Origin: Amorphophallus konjac
Lineage: Eukaryota; Streptophyta; Magnoliopsida; Alismatales; Araceae
Length of the DNA: 64,000 nucleotides
Assembly: GCA_022559845.1 (NCBI GenBank)
Contig: CM040124.1
Location: 67,603,491-67,667,490, forward strand
Direction: 5' to 3'
In this document: positions 20,381 to 31,363 of the stretch, piece after piece
Position numbering within the stretch: position 1 is the first letter of the stretch
How the letters are laid out: every line of letters begins with the position of its first letter
The notes under the pieces: model-generated
Told to the model about the DNA's origin: nothing
The model's database searches: none
The model's input: only the letters and a program-made list of their open reading frames with translations
Program-made: the position numbers and the translations under genes

Positions 20381-21560
20381 TTCTTTTACCTGGAGATCCT
20401 TCTCCTTATTCGACCTAGAAAGGTCAGTCTTTCGAACACATAAGTTCTTCTTCTCCCCTCCTCCTACTGGTGAGGGGCTTCATCGGCCTCATAGCTCGGC
20501 ATGTCTTCATGTATGTTGTCATCCACGGACGATGCCATTCTCCTTCCTTCTTCTTCTTCAAGTTCTCTCGGCAGATGTTCTTCCTCTTCAGCCACAGCCG
20601 CTTGTAGCAAACGTTGTTGACCCATTGAGGGGTTTCCCAGGCCTCTGAGGTAACTCCTGACCATATTGTTCATCTCCTCTTGATCACACCCTTGGTGAAG
20701 GACGGGAGATAGTTGCCGGCCTCGCACCGGAGGCATGTAGGCCAGTCGGGCTCTCTCTATCGGCTGATTGAATCTTCTCCCAGCAGCTGGGACATTAGCC
20801 TGTCTGACACAGGCGTTGAAAACTTCTCGACGTGGAGCATCCACGGCCGTTTGTTCTTCTTTCGGCGCCAAGCCCCTTTCATTTCTTCTCACGACTTTCT
20901 CCGATCTGTGATTGCAGGAGTAGACGGGCGCTTCCTCATGGGCGGGTTGGATCCGCTTGGGGACCCACACTTTCTTGAACTTCTTTGGCTGTGGGGCCAA
21001 ATCCTTCCGGCCTCGGCGGCCTTCTTCTTTTCTTTCAGCTCTCCTTCCGAACAAAGCCTGGAAGGAGTTGTGTGTAGGGATGGTAGGAATCACCCGATCT
21101 GGAACAACTTAAGCATCACGGCCGTCCAAAAAGACTCGGACCCCCCCGATAAGAATGGATTTCCCAAACACGGAGAGACGCTCGATAATAGTAGTGGCAT
21201 TATTCCTCCGAAAGCTCCTCTGCTGGCATCCTCCGGGCCTCTTGTTGTGGACGGGGTGAGCCTCGTGAGTGATGTGGTGCACCATGCAGTCGGCAACTTG
21301 AACTGGGCCTCTCACTGGGCTTGTATAGCATCGGGCCATCTGGACCTCGGCCTTTTTGCTAGTCCTCTCCCCGCTCGACTCTGGGGATTCCACCTGTAAC
21401 AGATCGGTGAAGGCAAGCCCCAAAAAGTTGGGGAAGCCGACCGCCGGTGGGAATGTGCCGAAAATAGTGGGCACCGCCAGGTACCCGTGTGCAGCATGGC
21501 CAGCAACAATTGTGGGGACAACAATTATGGGGCCAAAAGTAAGAGTAGCAAGTCCTGATG
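20381..21560 (-). pseudogene. Element B: gag-side ORF of unknown function (Tat-like)
   Basis: Fuller copy of the ORF seen at 640-1300. On the minus strand it begins near 21560, passes HAAHGYLAVP, FGTFPPAVGFPNFLGLAF and SILIGGVRVFLDGRDA, meets a TAA (about 21106), and continues in the same frame through HNSFQALFGRR, a basic stretch with KKFKKVWVPK, RRFNQPIERARLAYMPPVRG, MVRSYLRGLGNPSMGQQRLL and a Glu-rich tail to a stop at 20464. More decayed sequence leads to the LINE junction at 20380. It lies between the LTR of B and its gag, so it is probably the N-terminal gag extension of this family. I do not recognise a named domain. Confidence 0.6.
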
Positions 21561-21612
21561 CCGAGCAGGTTGTACCCTTGGTGGAACGTTTTTAAATGCT
21601 TTAGGCGTGCTA

Positions 21613-21626
21613 GTCACATAGGTGAC
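21613..21626. repeat. Near-palindrome GTCACATAGGTGAC
   Basis: Counterpart of 1471-1484. The stem is kept and one central base pair is changed. Confidence 0.65.
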
Positions 21627-22194
21627 ATGTTTATTGTGCGCTCGATCTGACTTGGTCAGTCGATTGTAAAATTTGGGTCAGGACCGGAAGTCTGCCATAC
21701 CATAAAGGTTATGGCGTTAATTACATCCTCCGAGAGGGAGGAAAACCCTTGATTAATTTCCAAGACAAGATGCCACCCGGGGCTATATAAACGTGCAGGC
21801 AACCAGCGAGAGTGATAATTCATAATGTGGGAACAAAACATAAGCTCGAGCACGCATTTCAAATTCATTCAGTACCCGGAGCCCTCGGTACATGGCGGAG
21901 AACATAGGTCTGAAGACCACCATCGCGCATAGTGAGAGCTTCTGGTCAGAGCTAGTCTAACCTTCGACAGATCTCCATTTGATATACCGAGGCCCGAGAT
22001 GATGAAAAATATTCGGCAAACATGCATGCGAAACAAGCAAGCAAGGCAGCAAAGATAAGTATGTTCAAACACAATTGCACATTCAAAAAGAAAGCAAGCT
22101 CAGCTAATTGATTTATTATTATTATTATTATTTATTTATTTTAATAATTTATTGAGGTTGACCTCATTAATAATTTATTATAAGGTTTTATCAG

Positions 22195-22760
22195 GCTTTT
22201 GACAAAGGCCATGGGTTGACGTGGGGTAGAACTGAGGTCGACCTGAGCTCAATCAAGGTAGACCTTGGACATGAATGAGGTAGACCTTGGACATGAATGA
22301 AGTAGACTTTGGAAGAATGAGATTGATGCAGGTTGGATTTAAGGTTGATGCAGGTTTGGGTGAGGTCGGTGCATGCTGGAGCTAAGGTCAGTGCAGCTGA
22401 GGGCCAAGGTTGGTGCAACAGGGGGTAAGGTCGATGCATGTTGGGTGAGATCGGTGCATGCTGGAGCTAAGGTCGGTGCATGCTGGAGCTAAGGTCGGTG
22501 TAGCTAGGGCTGAGGTCGGTGCAGTTGGGGGCCAAGGTCGGTGCAGTAGGGGTAAGGTCGACACCAATGAAGTAAAGGGAGACAGTTGGGTCGGTGCAGG
22601 GTGAAGAGGTGGTGATGTGCGTCAATGCCAATGAAGGAAAGGGATGATGGGATGCGTTGGTGCAACAGTGGAGGGGAAGTCGATGCAGGGTGAAGAGTGA
22701 GAAGGGTGAGAAATGAGTCGGTGGCGTCGGTGCAGGAGCGGAGGAGAAGTCGGTGCAGGG
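22195..22760. repeat. Irregular array of GGTCGGTGCA/GGTCGATGCA words
   Basis: More than 15 copies spaced about 20-35 bp, e.g. GCTAAGGTCGGTGCATGCTG repeated near 22460-22500. Early units are AGGTAGACCTTGGACATGAA (22255-22310), matching the AGGTAGACCTT words in the LTR of A. An AT-rich (TTA)n run lies just left at 22108-22150. Confidence 0.8.
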
Positions 22761-22807
22761 TGATGGGATGCATCGGTGCAGAGTGATGGCGATGACACGA
22801 GGAGGGG

Positions 22808-22912
22808 GATTCGGTGGCGCCGCCACAGAATCAAAGACTATGGAGAGTAACTCGGTGGCACCGCCACTGAATCAAGTAATGCAGTGGGTTAATCGATGGC
22901 GACGCCATAGAA
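22808..22912. repeat. Three copies of a palindromic GTGGCGCCGCCAC-type unit
   Basis: CGGTGGCGCCGCCACAGAAT near 22812, CGGTGGCACCGCCACTGAAT near 22852 and GATGGCGACGCCATAGAAT near 22896. The dyad arms change together in the third copy. Confidence 0.65.
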
Positions 22913-24396
22913 TCATGAAGATCCACACCGTTTAAGCTTCACAAGAATTCTTGTAGGAAAATTTTTTATGATTTCGCACCATGGAGGGCATTTGAATGAA
23001 AATTTGTGTGAGACTTAAGAATCTCAAAGGCATGACTGCCCAGGTATTAGAAGAAATTTTGTTATTATTATTTTATTATATATATATATATTTGTTTGTT
23101 CATCTTTTGGTTTGTCTGTACGAGGTTCATACTCAAGCATAGTTATGCAGCTCCTGAGTTTGTCAATTGAAGACAAGGGACTCTGAGATATGCAGATAAG
23201 AAATATCAGTACACACAGACACACTTCAACATACACGAAGAAATAAAATCAGTGGGGAAATCCTGAAGAAAATTGGGCAACATTTCCCCAGTACAGGGAA
23301 TGCTCCCCTAATCAAGCGGATCAACACACGGGGAAATCGGTGTTAAACCATAAACCAGTGAGAAGCCCCAGATGGGACTGTCTCAGAACCCAAGATCAAC
23401 ACACTGTGAATCCTGAGGGCCAACCTACTAAGGATTCATGCAGATCTGGGAGAGGTTGCCAAAGGGTCGATATTTAGCCAGTTAAATGGCATTTTATATA
23501 TCATCAGTACAAGGGGCTTCCAAGGGAACATGTCGTAGGGCAACAGACCCCCTGGAACACAGGATGAGCAGAAAGCGTGACATGAGATGAGCAGTAATTA
23601 GGGGTTGTTCCCCTCCTCAGTGGTGGGCTGGCATCGGTAATTAAGAACAACCGGCGTAATCATATGAAATCTATGTGTTTGAAGAAATGGCCATAAAGGC
23701 TTCACTCGCTACAAGGCAAAGCTCAGATCAGGCGGTCCTGGTTAATAAGCATGACCAACACACGCTCGATGGTGGGCCAACACACGCTCATGGACATCCA
23801 TGTATATGAAATCAAACTACATTAATCGACAATACCATCGATAATAACCATAGCCCCTCGGGAGTGGATTTAATGTCACCCGGTTAGGGTGTGGCCGTGG
23901 GCCATTTCACAGAAAAGAAAGGAAAACATTTTGGGCTTTTCCCCCTTTCCTGAGCGATCCCAGGATCGACCGGTACTTTAGCCCGTGAGGGCCTCCTCAT
24001 GCTCGGGAGGGAACTAGGAAGCTCGGAGGAAAACCAACAAAGAAGAAAAAAATGATAACTAGAGGCAGAACAAATTACAGACAGAATGAAAAATAGTAAC
24101 TAAGGGAGCTCAAGCTTTCTCTTTATTCACTCTTCTCTGTAGTTACAATGGGAGGTAGATGGGGAATACAATGCTCAGAGGATTGGGGAGAACAGCCAAA
24201 CAGAGAAAGAAAGGAAATCGAATAATGAAGAACACAGAACAAGATAGAGTCCCTTCGATGGGAACCCACCTTCTTCCACTCCTCTCCTTCTTCGGCTCTT
24301 CTTCTCTCTTTCTATTTATCCCCAGGTGGCTATTATATCTCTGCACGGCCAGGGGGGTCTCTCGAGCTCGATCCTTCTATTATCGAGGGCCAAGTG

Positions 24397-24413
24397 CCCT
24401 ATTTATAGAGGGG
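24397..24413 (-). promoter_or_regulatory. TATA box, minus strand
   Basis: CCCCTCTATAAATAGGG. No ORF follows that would mark a host gene. Confidence 0.5.
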
Positions 24414-24614
24414 AGGCCGTAACAGGGTATCGGCGCCCAGACGGGACGCGTGAAGCGCCACCGATTCGCTGGCGCGCCAAAGCCTCCTGCCGAATCAACT
24501 GCTTCGCCGAATCAAGCATAGCATGCGCCTGTCGCCGGATTAAAGCGAAGGGTGTCCGCCGACTCAACACCGCGCTGTCGACTCCAGCACAAGGGCGCCA
24601 CCGATTCACTTAGT

Positions 24615-25176
24615 AGTGGCATTTTTGTAATTTTGGAATTTCACCCTGAAATTAACCCGGCCAGAGCTTGTCATCCAAGCTATCCTTGGAGTTGATGCAG
24701 TGGCCCCAGAATATGCTTCGAAGCCATGATCTGGTGTTTTCGGTGATTTCCAACACGTGCCGAACCCGTACCAATTTTCTTGGGTTTTGTCCTGATTTGG
24801 CATTCGGCATGCTGATTTGTGCCGCCAACTCCACCCTACAAACACGTGGAGGATCCTCCTTAGGAGGGCCACCCCTCGAAGCACTTTTGCCCAGACTGGA
24901 CATTTCCATGGTCACTTTACGGACCATCCCAGCATTCCGCGTGTGCTAAGCGGACTTCCTGAGTTTTTTGCTGATATCACCTTCGGCAATAGGTATCGTG
25001 CTTTTGGGCTTGCTTTACGCTTGTACAAAGCATCTTCATTGATTGGGCATCCCTTTGGAGATTTTCACCCTTATGGGACCACTTTTCAGTCACTTATGGA
25101 CCACTTCGACACTCCGGGCGTCCTGATCGGCTCACCCGGGTTTTCCGCTGATTTGGCCTTCGGCTCCCTATACTGA
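24615..25176. repeat. Tandem repeat of about 178 bp, three diverged units
   Basis: TGATTTGGCATTCGGC near 24793, TGATATCACCTTCGGC at 24972 and TGATTTGGCCTTCGGC at 25149 are spaced 179 and 177 bp. The segments before the second and third (GTCACTTTACGGACC and GTCACTTATGGACC) also align. Confidence 0.65.
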
Positions 25177-25664
25177 GGGACCAGGGGAATTTCTCCATCT
25201 CGGGGGCCTTCTTTATCAGGTGGAGATACACATGTTACATTCTCGTCCTGACTGGACGGGGTGTGGAGATATATCCGACATGATTGCTTCGATGTCGGTT
25301 CATTGGCTCTGACCGTTATACGGCCTTAGTGAGCTGTGGTAGACGTTTTACCCCAAGATAGTGAAATGTGGAGTCACTGGTACTCCTTGTGAGGTGACCC
25401 AAGGCCTCAGCAGTCCGAGTGGACCTGTCTTTGACTTTCAGTTGACTCCTTCGAGCACGTAATTATTGCCCGATAATATTTTAGATGGCAACAACCCTGA
25501 AAGCCCGAATCTACTGATTCAACTGGATTTTGAGTGGGCAGTCCAAGGTTGTGACTGAGTTCTGCCCAACTCCGTCCAGATGGCGGCCCTCTGGGGACCG
25601 CGACCAGTAGGTCATGGCTGTGTGACTGACCGCATTCTGCTTCTGTGGCCCGCATGCTAGTCTT

Positions 25665-26175
25665 GTCCAGTCGACTGATTCCTGTCAACCGATCTCTGAT
25701 TCAGTCGACCTATATTACCTCGGTCGATCATTTTCCTGTAGACTAAACTCTGTTTTCAATCGATTAATGTTCCCAAGTCGACTGATGGCCCTGTTAGTCG
25801 ATTGAACCATGTTCTAGTTGACTAGCATGGCTTCTGTCGCCTACCTTTCCTGACCTTGTCGTGGCTCTCCCTAGACCGCTACGGTCAGCTCACGGCTCTT
25901 CCTAGACCGCGTTCTTTTTCCCTGCCTGGTGAGTCGACCCACCTGCCTAGTGAGTTGACGCAGGCACCTATTGGCCTCTATTTATCGCGGTTGTTCCTGG
26001 ACCGCTACTTCATGACCACGGTAACCGCCGGACCGCGATCATCTTTTCCTGCGTAGTGAGTCGACCCCACCTGCCAGTGAGTCGACTCAAACCCCCCTGA
26101 TTTGCCCCTTATGATAGCGGTTCTCCCTAGACCGCTACCATAAGATAGCGGTTCTGTGCTGACTGCGACCTCGTC
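25665..26175. repeat. Array of GTCGACT-type and CCTAGACCGCTA-type words
   Basis: GTCGACTGA-like words cluster at 25669-25810. GTGAGTCGACCCACCTGCC-like words lie near 25930, 26056 and 26078. AGCGGT...AGACCGCTA dyads lie near 25868, 25984, 26116 and 26140. Words occur in both orientations. Confidence 0.65.
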
Positions 26176-26313
26176 CAATTTTCTTGAATCTCATGATTTT
26201 ATGTGATATAGCTAGTTGTACTATATGTAGCCTCTTCAGGTTGCTATCCTATCATGTTTATGAGTATTTTATAATTCTTGGCTCCCAAGTCATGACAGTA
26301 TGGATGAACCACT

Positions 26314-26338
26314 GATCTAGAGGGGGGGTGAATAGATC
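26314..26338. promoter_or_regulatory. GATCTA/TAGATC hairpin with G7 loop (D1, left LTR)
   Basis: Perfect 6-bp stem with a loop containing seven G on the plus strand (C in the element RNA), 21 bp inside the LTR end beside the primer-site side. Confidence 0.7.
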
Positions 26339-27747
26339 AACCCCAAATTTTTCTCTTAACAGCAATAATTAAAATGCGGAATGAAAATTACTGTGAAGTA
26401 AACTACAAAATCAATCTGGATGAGCAATGAGAAGATCTAATGAAGAAATGCTATCATCCACACAGAACACCAAATGATATTATAATCTACAAATCGGCAT
26501 TCAACATGACAACTCAGTTCTGGTACTAAGCGAAGGTTTGATTCACGAATCTGCTCACGCAAGAGACAGTTTTCAGATAGGCATACCCTACCCTTATGAC
26601 TGTGTCTTTTGATATACCACTGAGATGTAGATCTATAGGAAGAAAATTGATAGAGAAACTATTGAATGATTCATGCAAGGCAAGCAATCGCACACAAGAG
26701 ACAAGGTAATTTTTAAGGTTGTTCAATCTCAATCTTGAGATCTATGTCCAACCCTCACTCAATCGAGTGAGGCTTCCGCTGAAACATAGCTTTGAATCTG
26801 CTGAACTCACAGCTTACAAACGGCTGAGCTTCACAGCTTGCTGTCCGAGGAAAACACCTCGTTGCTATATCACAGCTTGGACCGCTGATTACACAGCTTA
26901 GACCGCTAATTACACAGCTTACACTAGTTCAAAGATAAGCAAAAGGGAAACAAACAAAAATGACAAAGACAGAATGAAAACATATAGCTCTCTCTCGAGC
27001 AATAGACTCTGAATCTGATTCAGAAGTCAAGACCAACCTAGTTTCTCCTCAAGCTCTCTTCTCTCAAACTTCTTCTCCTTCTTCCGATACTCTATTTTCT
27101 CTCACTCTTCTGTAGGAAACTCACACTCTCAGCTTCTTCTCTCTTTTTCTGATCTCTCCTCTCTAAGTTTTCTCCTCTAAATTCTTCTCTCTGGATGATC
27201 ACTCTCGAGCTCTTTTTCTTCTCTCTATTTCTTCTCTGGTTTGCTCTATTTCTTCGAATCTCTTGCTCGTCTCCTCTATTCTTCTAGTGCACGCATGATC
27301 CCTCTTTATCCTTGAGCATGAATCTTGTTGACCACACAAGATTCGATAAGGCCTATGGAGGGAACGCTCCCGCCAAAATGATTTCTAGAAGGCGCTTGAT
27401 CCGAGAATCCACGTGTCAAATAAAGGCTGGAGACCTTCCACGTGGCAGATGCTTCTGTTACGATATCATCCTTGGATCATGTGCCAGGCTGCTTCACTTA
27501 GGAGATTTGAGTGAAGATGACTTGGCCAATTTGATTCTGAACTTTGCAGTTTAGATGTTTGAACAATTGGCCGAGTCACTCTGGTAATACCACTTGATGT
27601 TCCTGACAAAACAGATATGAAGATTCATTATTAACTTCATTTTCATGTAACTAACAAGATATCAAAATAAATGATTATAGAATGTAGATTTAACCATATC
27701 ATGAAGACAAGCTAAATCATATGAATGAGTGCGTGAATATCTGCAAG

Positions 27748-28296
27748 TGCATCGATGCACAAACAAAGTGCATCGACCTATCTTTCAATCGTGATGAACA
27801 ATGCAGCAAGATTGCAATAAAGCATCGACATGTTTCTTATATAGGTAGACCTTATGCAGTTAGGGAAATAAATGCTGCATCGACGCACATACGCAGCGCA
27901 TCGACCTGTTAGTGCGCGAGCCCGGACTCCATGTTCTGTAACATCGACGTGCCACTGAGACGTGTCGACCTGTCCCATTAGATGCTACCAAAAACTCTCA
28001 AAACATCAATGCATGACATTTCTGCATGGAGTTGATCTCCAAGACAATCCACAAGGTGCATCGACCTTATAAGCACAAGACCCTTTATCACATCGACCTC
28101 ACAATGCAATCGCCGACTCACTATTGCTCATCAACATCGACCTGACTACAATGTGCATCGACCTGATAATACATGACTTCTACAACCGCATCGACCTGCT
28201 AGGCCAAAATACATAGAAGCATTGACCTGTCAAGCAACACGCACGAATATGCATCGACCTGATCTTCTTTACACTAGAAGATGCATCGACCTGATT
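27748..28296. repeat. Array of TGCATCGACCTG words, about 14 copies
   Basis: Irregular spacing of about 15-80 bp; variants include GTGTCGACCTG, GCATTGACCTG and ACATCGACCTC. The spacer sequences are not related to each other. The same array is at 47287-47836. Confidence 0.85.
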
Positions 28297-28438
28297 TTGA
28301 ACATGGAACACATTCTGACTTAATGAAAAGACATTATAACAAATTTTATTCTTCTCAACTTTAAATCAAAATAGTTTTGCTAGCATCAATCAAAATAATC
28401 ACAATTTTGCCAGCATCAAAACCATAGGAGACACAACA

Positions 28439-29284
28439 TTATCCCCCTTTTTGATGATGGTAGCACTGCTTCACTTTAATGGCAATACTGAGAATTCTAT
28501 GAGTCAGAATATGCAATGAGTCAAAATATGCAAGGACACAGACATGTGCAATTAAGCCCAAACGTAGATTTAGATAACTGACTACAAGATTTAGCCACAA
28601 AATACAAATTTGACTCCAGACAGATGACTCCAGACAGATTTGATTCAGAATCTTCTTCTCACAGCTCTCTCCCCATAAACGAAGCTTTCTCTCCCATGAA
28701 AAGATAGAAGATACATCTCTCTCTCCCCCATACTCTCCATACTCAATTAAAAGACTCAATCTCTTCTTTTCTCTCCCCCTTTGCCATCAGCAAAAAGATG
28801 ATTAACATAAGTTATGTGATCTTGACATGAGATTGATAGATAGAACAAGAGTATGTATGAAAGGTTCAATGAAGAGAAGCACAGAAATGAGCATGCTGAC
28901 AATCTGAAACAACCTTCATTAACTAAGCCTTGAGAGTTAAGATTATTCTAGTATAAGACTTCATATAATGCAATGTTGATAGAGATTTGGTTTAAGAATG
29001 ATGAATCGAGAGTTTAGCAATCAAACTCTTTGAATAAATTTGCAATAACTCTTAATAGCAATAAACCAAAACTACATAGATTGTGTCAAGTTTAATCTCA
29101 CTTTATCTTACTCATTCAAAATCAGTGATATTTTTGGAGTGACTAAGGACATGTATGGAGATTAAAAATTTTATACTGCTCTGATTTTTCACCTCAGGGT
29201 TACAGCATTATTTTTTTTTTGACTTTTGCTCATGATTTTTCAGAACAGTCAGGTATAATCCATATCTTTTAACTTAAGGGTACA
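28439..29284 (-). mobile_element. D1 interior, 3' non-coding part with polypurine tract
   Basis: The polypurine tract (minus strand CAAAAAGGGGGATAA) abuts the LTR at 28439. The rest resembles 31364-32090 in D2 and has no ORF of note. It is cut at 29284 by the LTR of D2. Confidence 0.7.
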
Positions 29285-30035
29285 TGTTGATCTAGAGGGG
29301 GGTGAATAGATCAATCACCTAATAAAATTTCTACAGCAACTACTAGTGCGGAATTAAATCGAACTACTGTAGGACAGTTGAAAAACACTTAACCACAATC
29401 TAAGAAGAGCGACTCAAGCAATCGTTCCTAAACATCCATCTAACGCGAAGTAACGTGGAAACGGTGATGGACACATATCAGAATGCAGCCACACAAGAGA
29501 AAGGGTTTTTTAGGTGGTTCGATCTCTATCCAGAGATCTACGTCCACCCCACACTAAACCTAGTGTGGCTTCACTACTGATTACACAGCTTTAACTCCAC
29601 TGATCCACAGCTTCGGGGAATACCTTTCCTTCAACCGCTGATCCACAGCTTCGGGAAATGCAATCCCAGACCGCTGAGCCTTACAGCTTGCTACCAGAGG
29701 AATCCTCCTCTGACATTAAGGTTTAGAGCTTAACCTATCCACTGACACACAGCTTGAAGAACACGAGTTTTAGAAAACAAACGAAGAAAGCATAAAATCA
29801 AAGTACAACGAGAATATAGCTCAAGACAATGAGCAGATCAGCTCTAGTTCTGAACTAAGAGACTGATAACAAAAGCTCTCACAAACACTTCTCTCAAGGC
29901 TCTCTCTCTCTATCTCTCACAGATCTTCTCTCTCAATCTAGCTTGATCATGCTTGCTCTTCCTCTCTCTGCTTGTATCTCTCTACGAAGGCTCTTCTCTC
30001 GTCTATTCTTATTATTTTCTGCTCTCTCTCACTGC

Positions 30036-30049
30036 ATCTATATATATGG
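30036..30049 (-). promoter_or_regulatory. TATA box of the D2 LTR
   Basis: CATATATATAGATG on the minus strand, about 1.3 kb inside the LTR start and just downstream of the motif arrays. Confidence 0.5.
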
Positions 30050-30349
30050 AGGCTTCTGAGAGATGGGCGCATGGAAACCACGTTTCCCGCCTAATGAATT
30101 TGAAAAGTAGTGCTCCTTTATAGTCCACGTGTCAGGCTGTGAGAGTTTGTTGTCCACGTGCCCAATCATTAGTTCTTGGGATCACGAGCCCATCAGATAA
30201 TTCCTGGAACACGTGCTTCACTTAATCATTCGCGAACAAGAGTCATGCTGTGTTTAATTCCATGTAAAGAGAAAAACACTTAGTCAATAAGTATGGCCAA
30301 AGTCAAGTCAATATACTCAAACTATTATATGCTTATATAGACATTCACC

Positions 30350-31130
30350 GACCAATATTGCACCGACCTTAAAACATGTACAGATCTTGTCACATGCTCA
30401 GACCCTAGATAACTCAGACATGCGAGCAGACAAGGCTAGTCTCGAGGCAAAAAATGCACCGACCTCAAAACATGCTTAGACGTAGACATGCACGAGGCGA
30501 TGACTTATTATGTCTAATGTAAAACTTGCACCGAGGCAGAAAATGCACTGTAGATGCACCGAGGCAAAAGATGCACTGACTCTAAGCCACATGAGACGTA
30601 AAGTAAGACGTACCTCCTATATGCTTTAGAAAAACATGCACCGAGGTAGAAGATGCACTGACCTAGGCCACATGAGACGCAAGATAAGACGGACACATGC
30701 ACCGACTCTGGCATGTGTGTAGTAACAAAACTTGCACAGACCAATATAAGTCAAGTACAAATATTGCACCGACCCTTGTATGCGTGCAACAGCATTCTTT
30801 GCACCGACCCATTCAAGCTAGGTGCAAAGATTACACCGACCGGGTATATACTCAGACCTAAAACATGCTCGGACCTTTGGTGTGCGTGAGACGCAATATG
30901 AGATGCAGACGTAATATGAGACACACACTTACACTGAGACACATATGTGCATAAGACGCAACATAAGATGCAAGCACCACAGCCATCATATGCATAAGAC
31001 GCAATATGATACGCAATATAAGACGCAATTAGCACTGTGCAAACGAGACGCAAACAGAACCATGAATGCATGAGACAAATGCATGAGACGGATTCAAGTG
31101 TATATGAGACATGAATGAGCATGAGACGCA
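30350..31130. repeat. Two interleaved word arrays: TGCACCGACC and GAGACGCAA
   Basis: About 12 TGCACCGACC or TGCACCGAGG copies (30350-30850), then about a dozen (A/G)AGACGCAA copies (30890-31130). The second word also occurs in LTR F near 56855-57010. Confidence 0.8.
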
Positions 31131-31363
31131 AACTTGTTTTAAGTATAGATCTGTATGTTAATCTTAAATGTATTTTTATTGTATGAACAGTATCTGGTAT
31201 GAACACATGATCTCATCATTTATACCATGAATAATTCAATCAAGCACAGAATTTATATGGTCCATACATCTTTGACAACATACACATATGGCTCATAATT
31301 TTGACATCATCAAAACACAAAATGCTCATAATTTTGACATCATCAAAACACAGAATGCTAACA

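Larger units (their letters stand above)
21586..23036 (-). mobile_element. 5' LTR of element B (Tat-like), diverged
   Basis: The U5 side (21595-21770) matches the LTR of A and the solo LTR: GCGTGCTAGTCAC, then TGTGCGCTCGATCTGAC, the CCATAAAGGTTATGGCGTTA-like block and ACATCCTCCGAG. The first 60 or so bases and the primer site are not recognisable, so a deletion there is likely. The U3 side has a minisatellite and short palindromic repeats. The right end is not resolved: I see no clear TGTGG or CCACA terminus before the unassigned sequence from about 23037. Confidence 0.6.
23037..26287. other. LTR-like sequence of unknown family, no coding region seen
   Basis: I find no protein domain here on either strand. 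23040-24100 is unannotated, with an AT-rich patch at 23065-23095. A minus-strand TATA box is at 24397-24413, tandem units of about 178 bp lie at 24615-25176 and an array of GTCGAC and AGACCGC words lies at 25665-26175. That layout (array upstream of TATA on the minus strand) is like the other LTRs, so a solo or partial LTR in minus orientation is my best reading. Its ends are not defined. Confidence 0.4.
26293..28438 (-). mobile_element. 3' LTR of SIRE-like element D1 (Ty1/copia), 2146 bp
   Basis: On the minus strand it starts TGTTGTGTCTCC at 28438, after a purine tract, and ends TACTGTCA at 26293. It aligns along its length with 45833-47878, with roughly 7% differences by eye in a sample of about 140 bp. 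Near the U5 end is the GATCTA/TAGATC hairpin (26314-26338); in U3 is the TGCATCGACCTG array (27748-28296). A weak TATA-like GGATAAAGAGG is near 27302-27316. ORFs inside are chance. Confidence 0.85.
29285..31363 (-). mobile_element. 3' LTR of SIRE-like element D2, 2079 bp
   Basis: Minus strand starts TGTTAGCATTC at 31363 and ends GATCAACA at 29285. It has the GATCTA/TAGATC hairpin at 29289-29312, a TATA box at 30036-30049, and upstream of it arrays of TGCACCGACC (30350-30850) and AGACGCAA words (30890-31130). Outside the hairpin and general layout it is clearly different from D1. Confidence 0.8.

Noticed and set aside
24143..24613. Possible short host gene with TATA box near 24400
   Set aside because: The TATA box points left on the minus strand; the ORF there is short and without a domain, and the surroundings look like an LTR.
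27748..28296. CRISPR-like look of the TGCATCGACCTG array
   Set aside because: The context is a plant LTR, the word is only 12 nt and variable, and spacing is irregular. No cas genes are present.
30751..31206. 151-codon ORF on the minus strand
   Set aside because: It is a translation of the D2 word arrays (repeats of TGCGTCTCAT and GGTCGG), with no domain.
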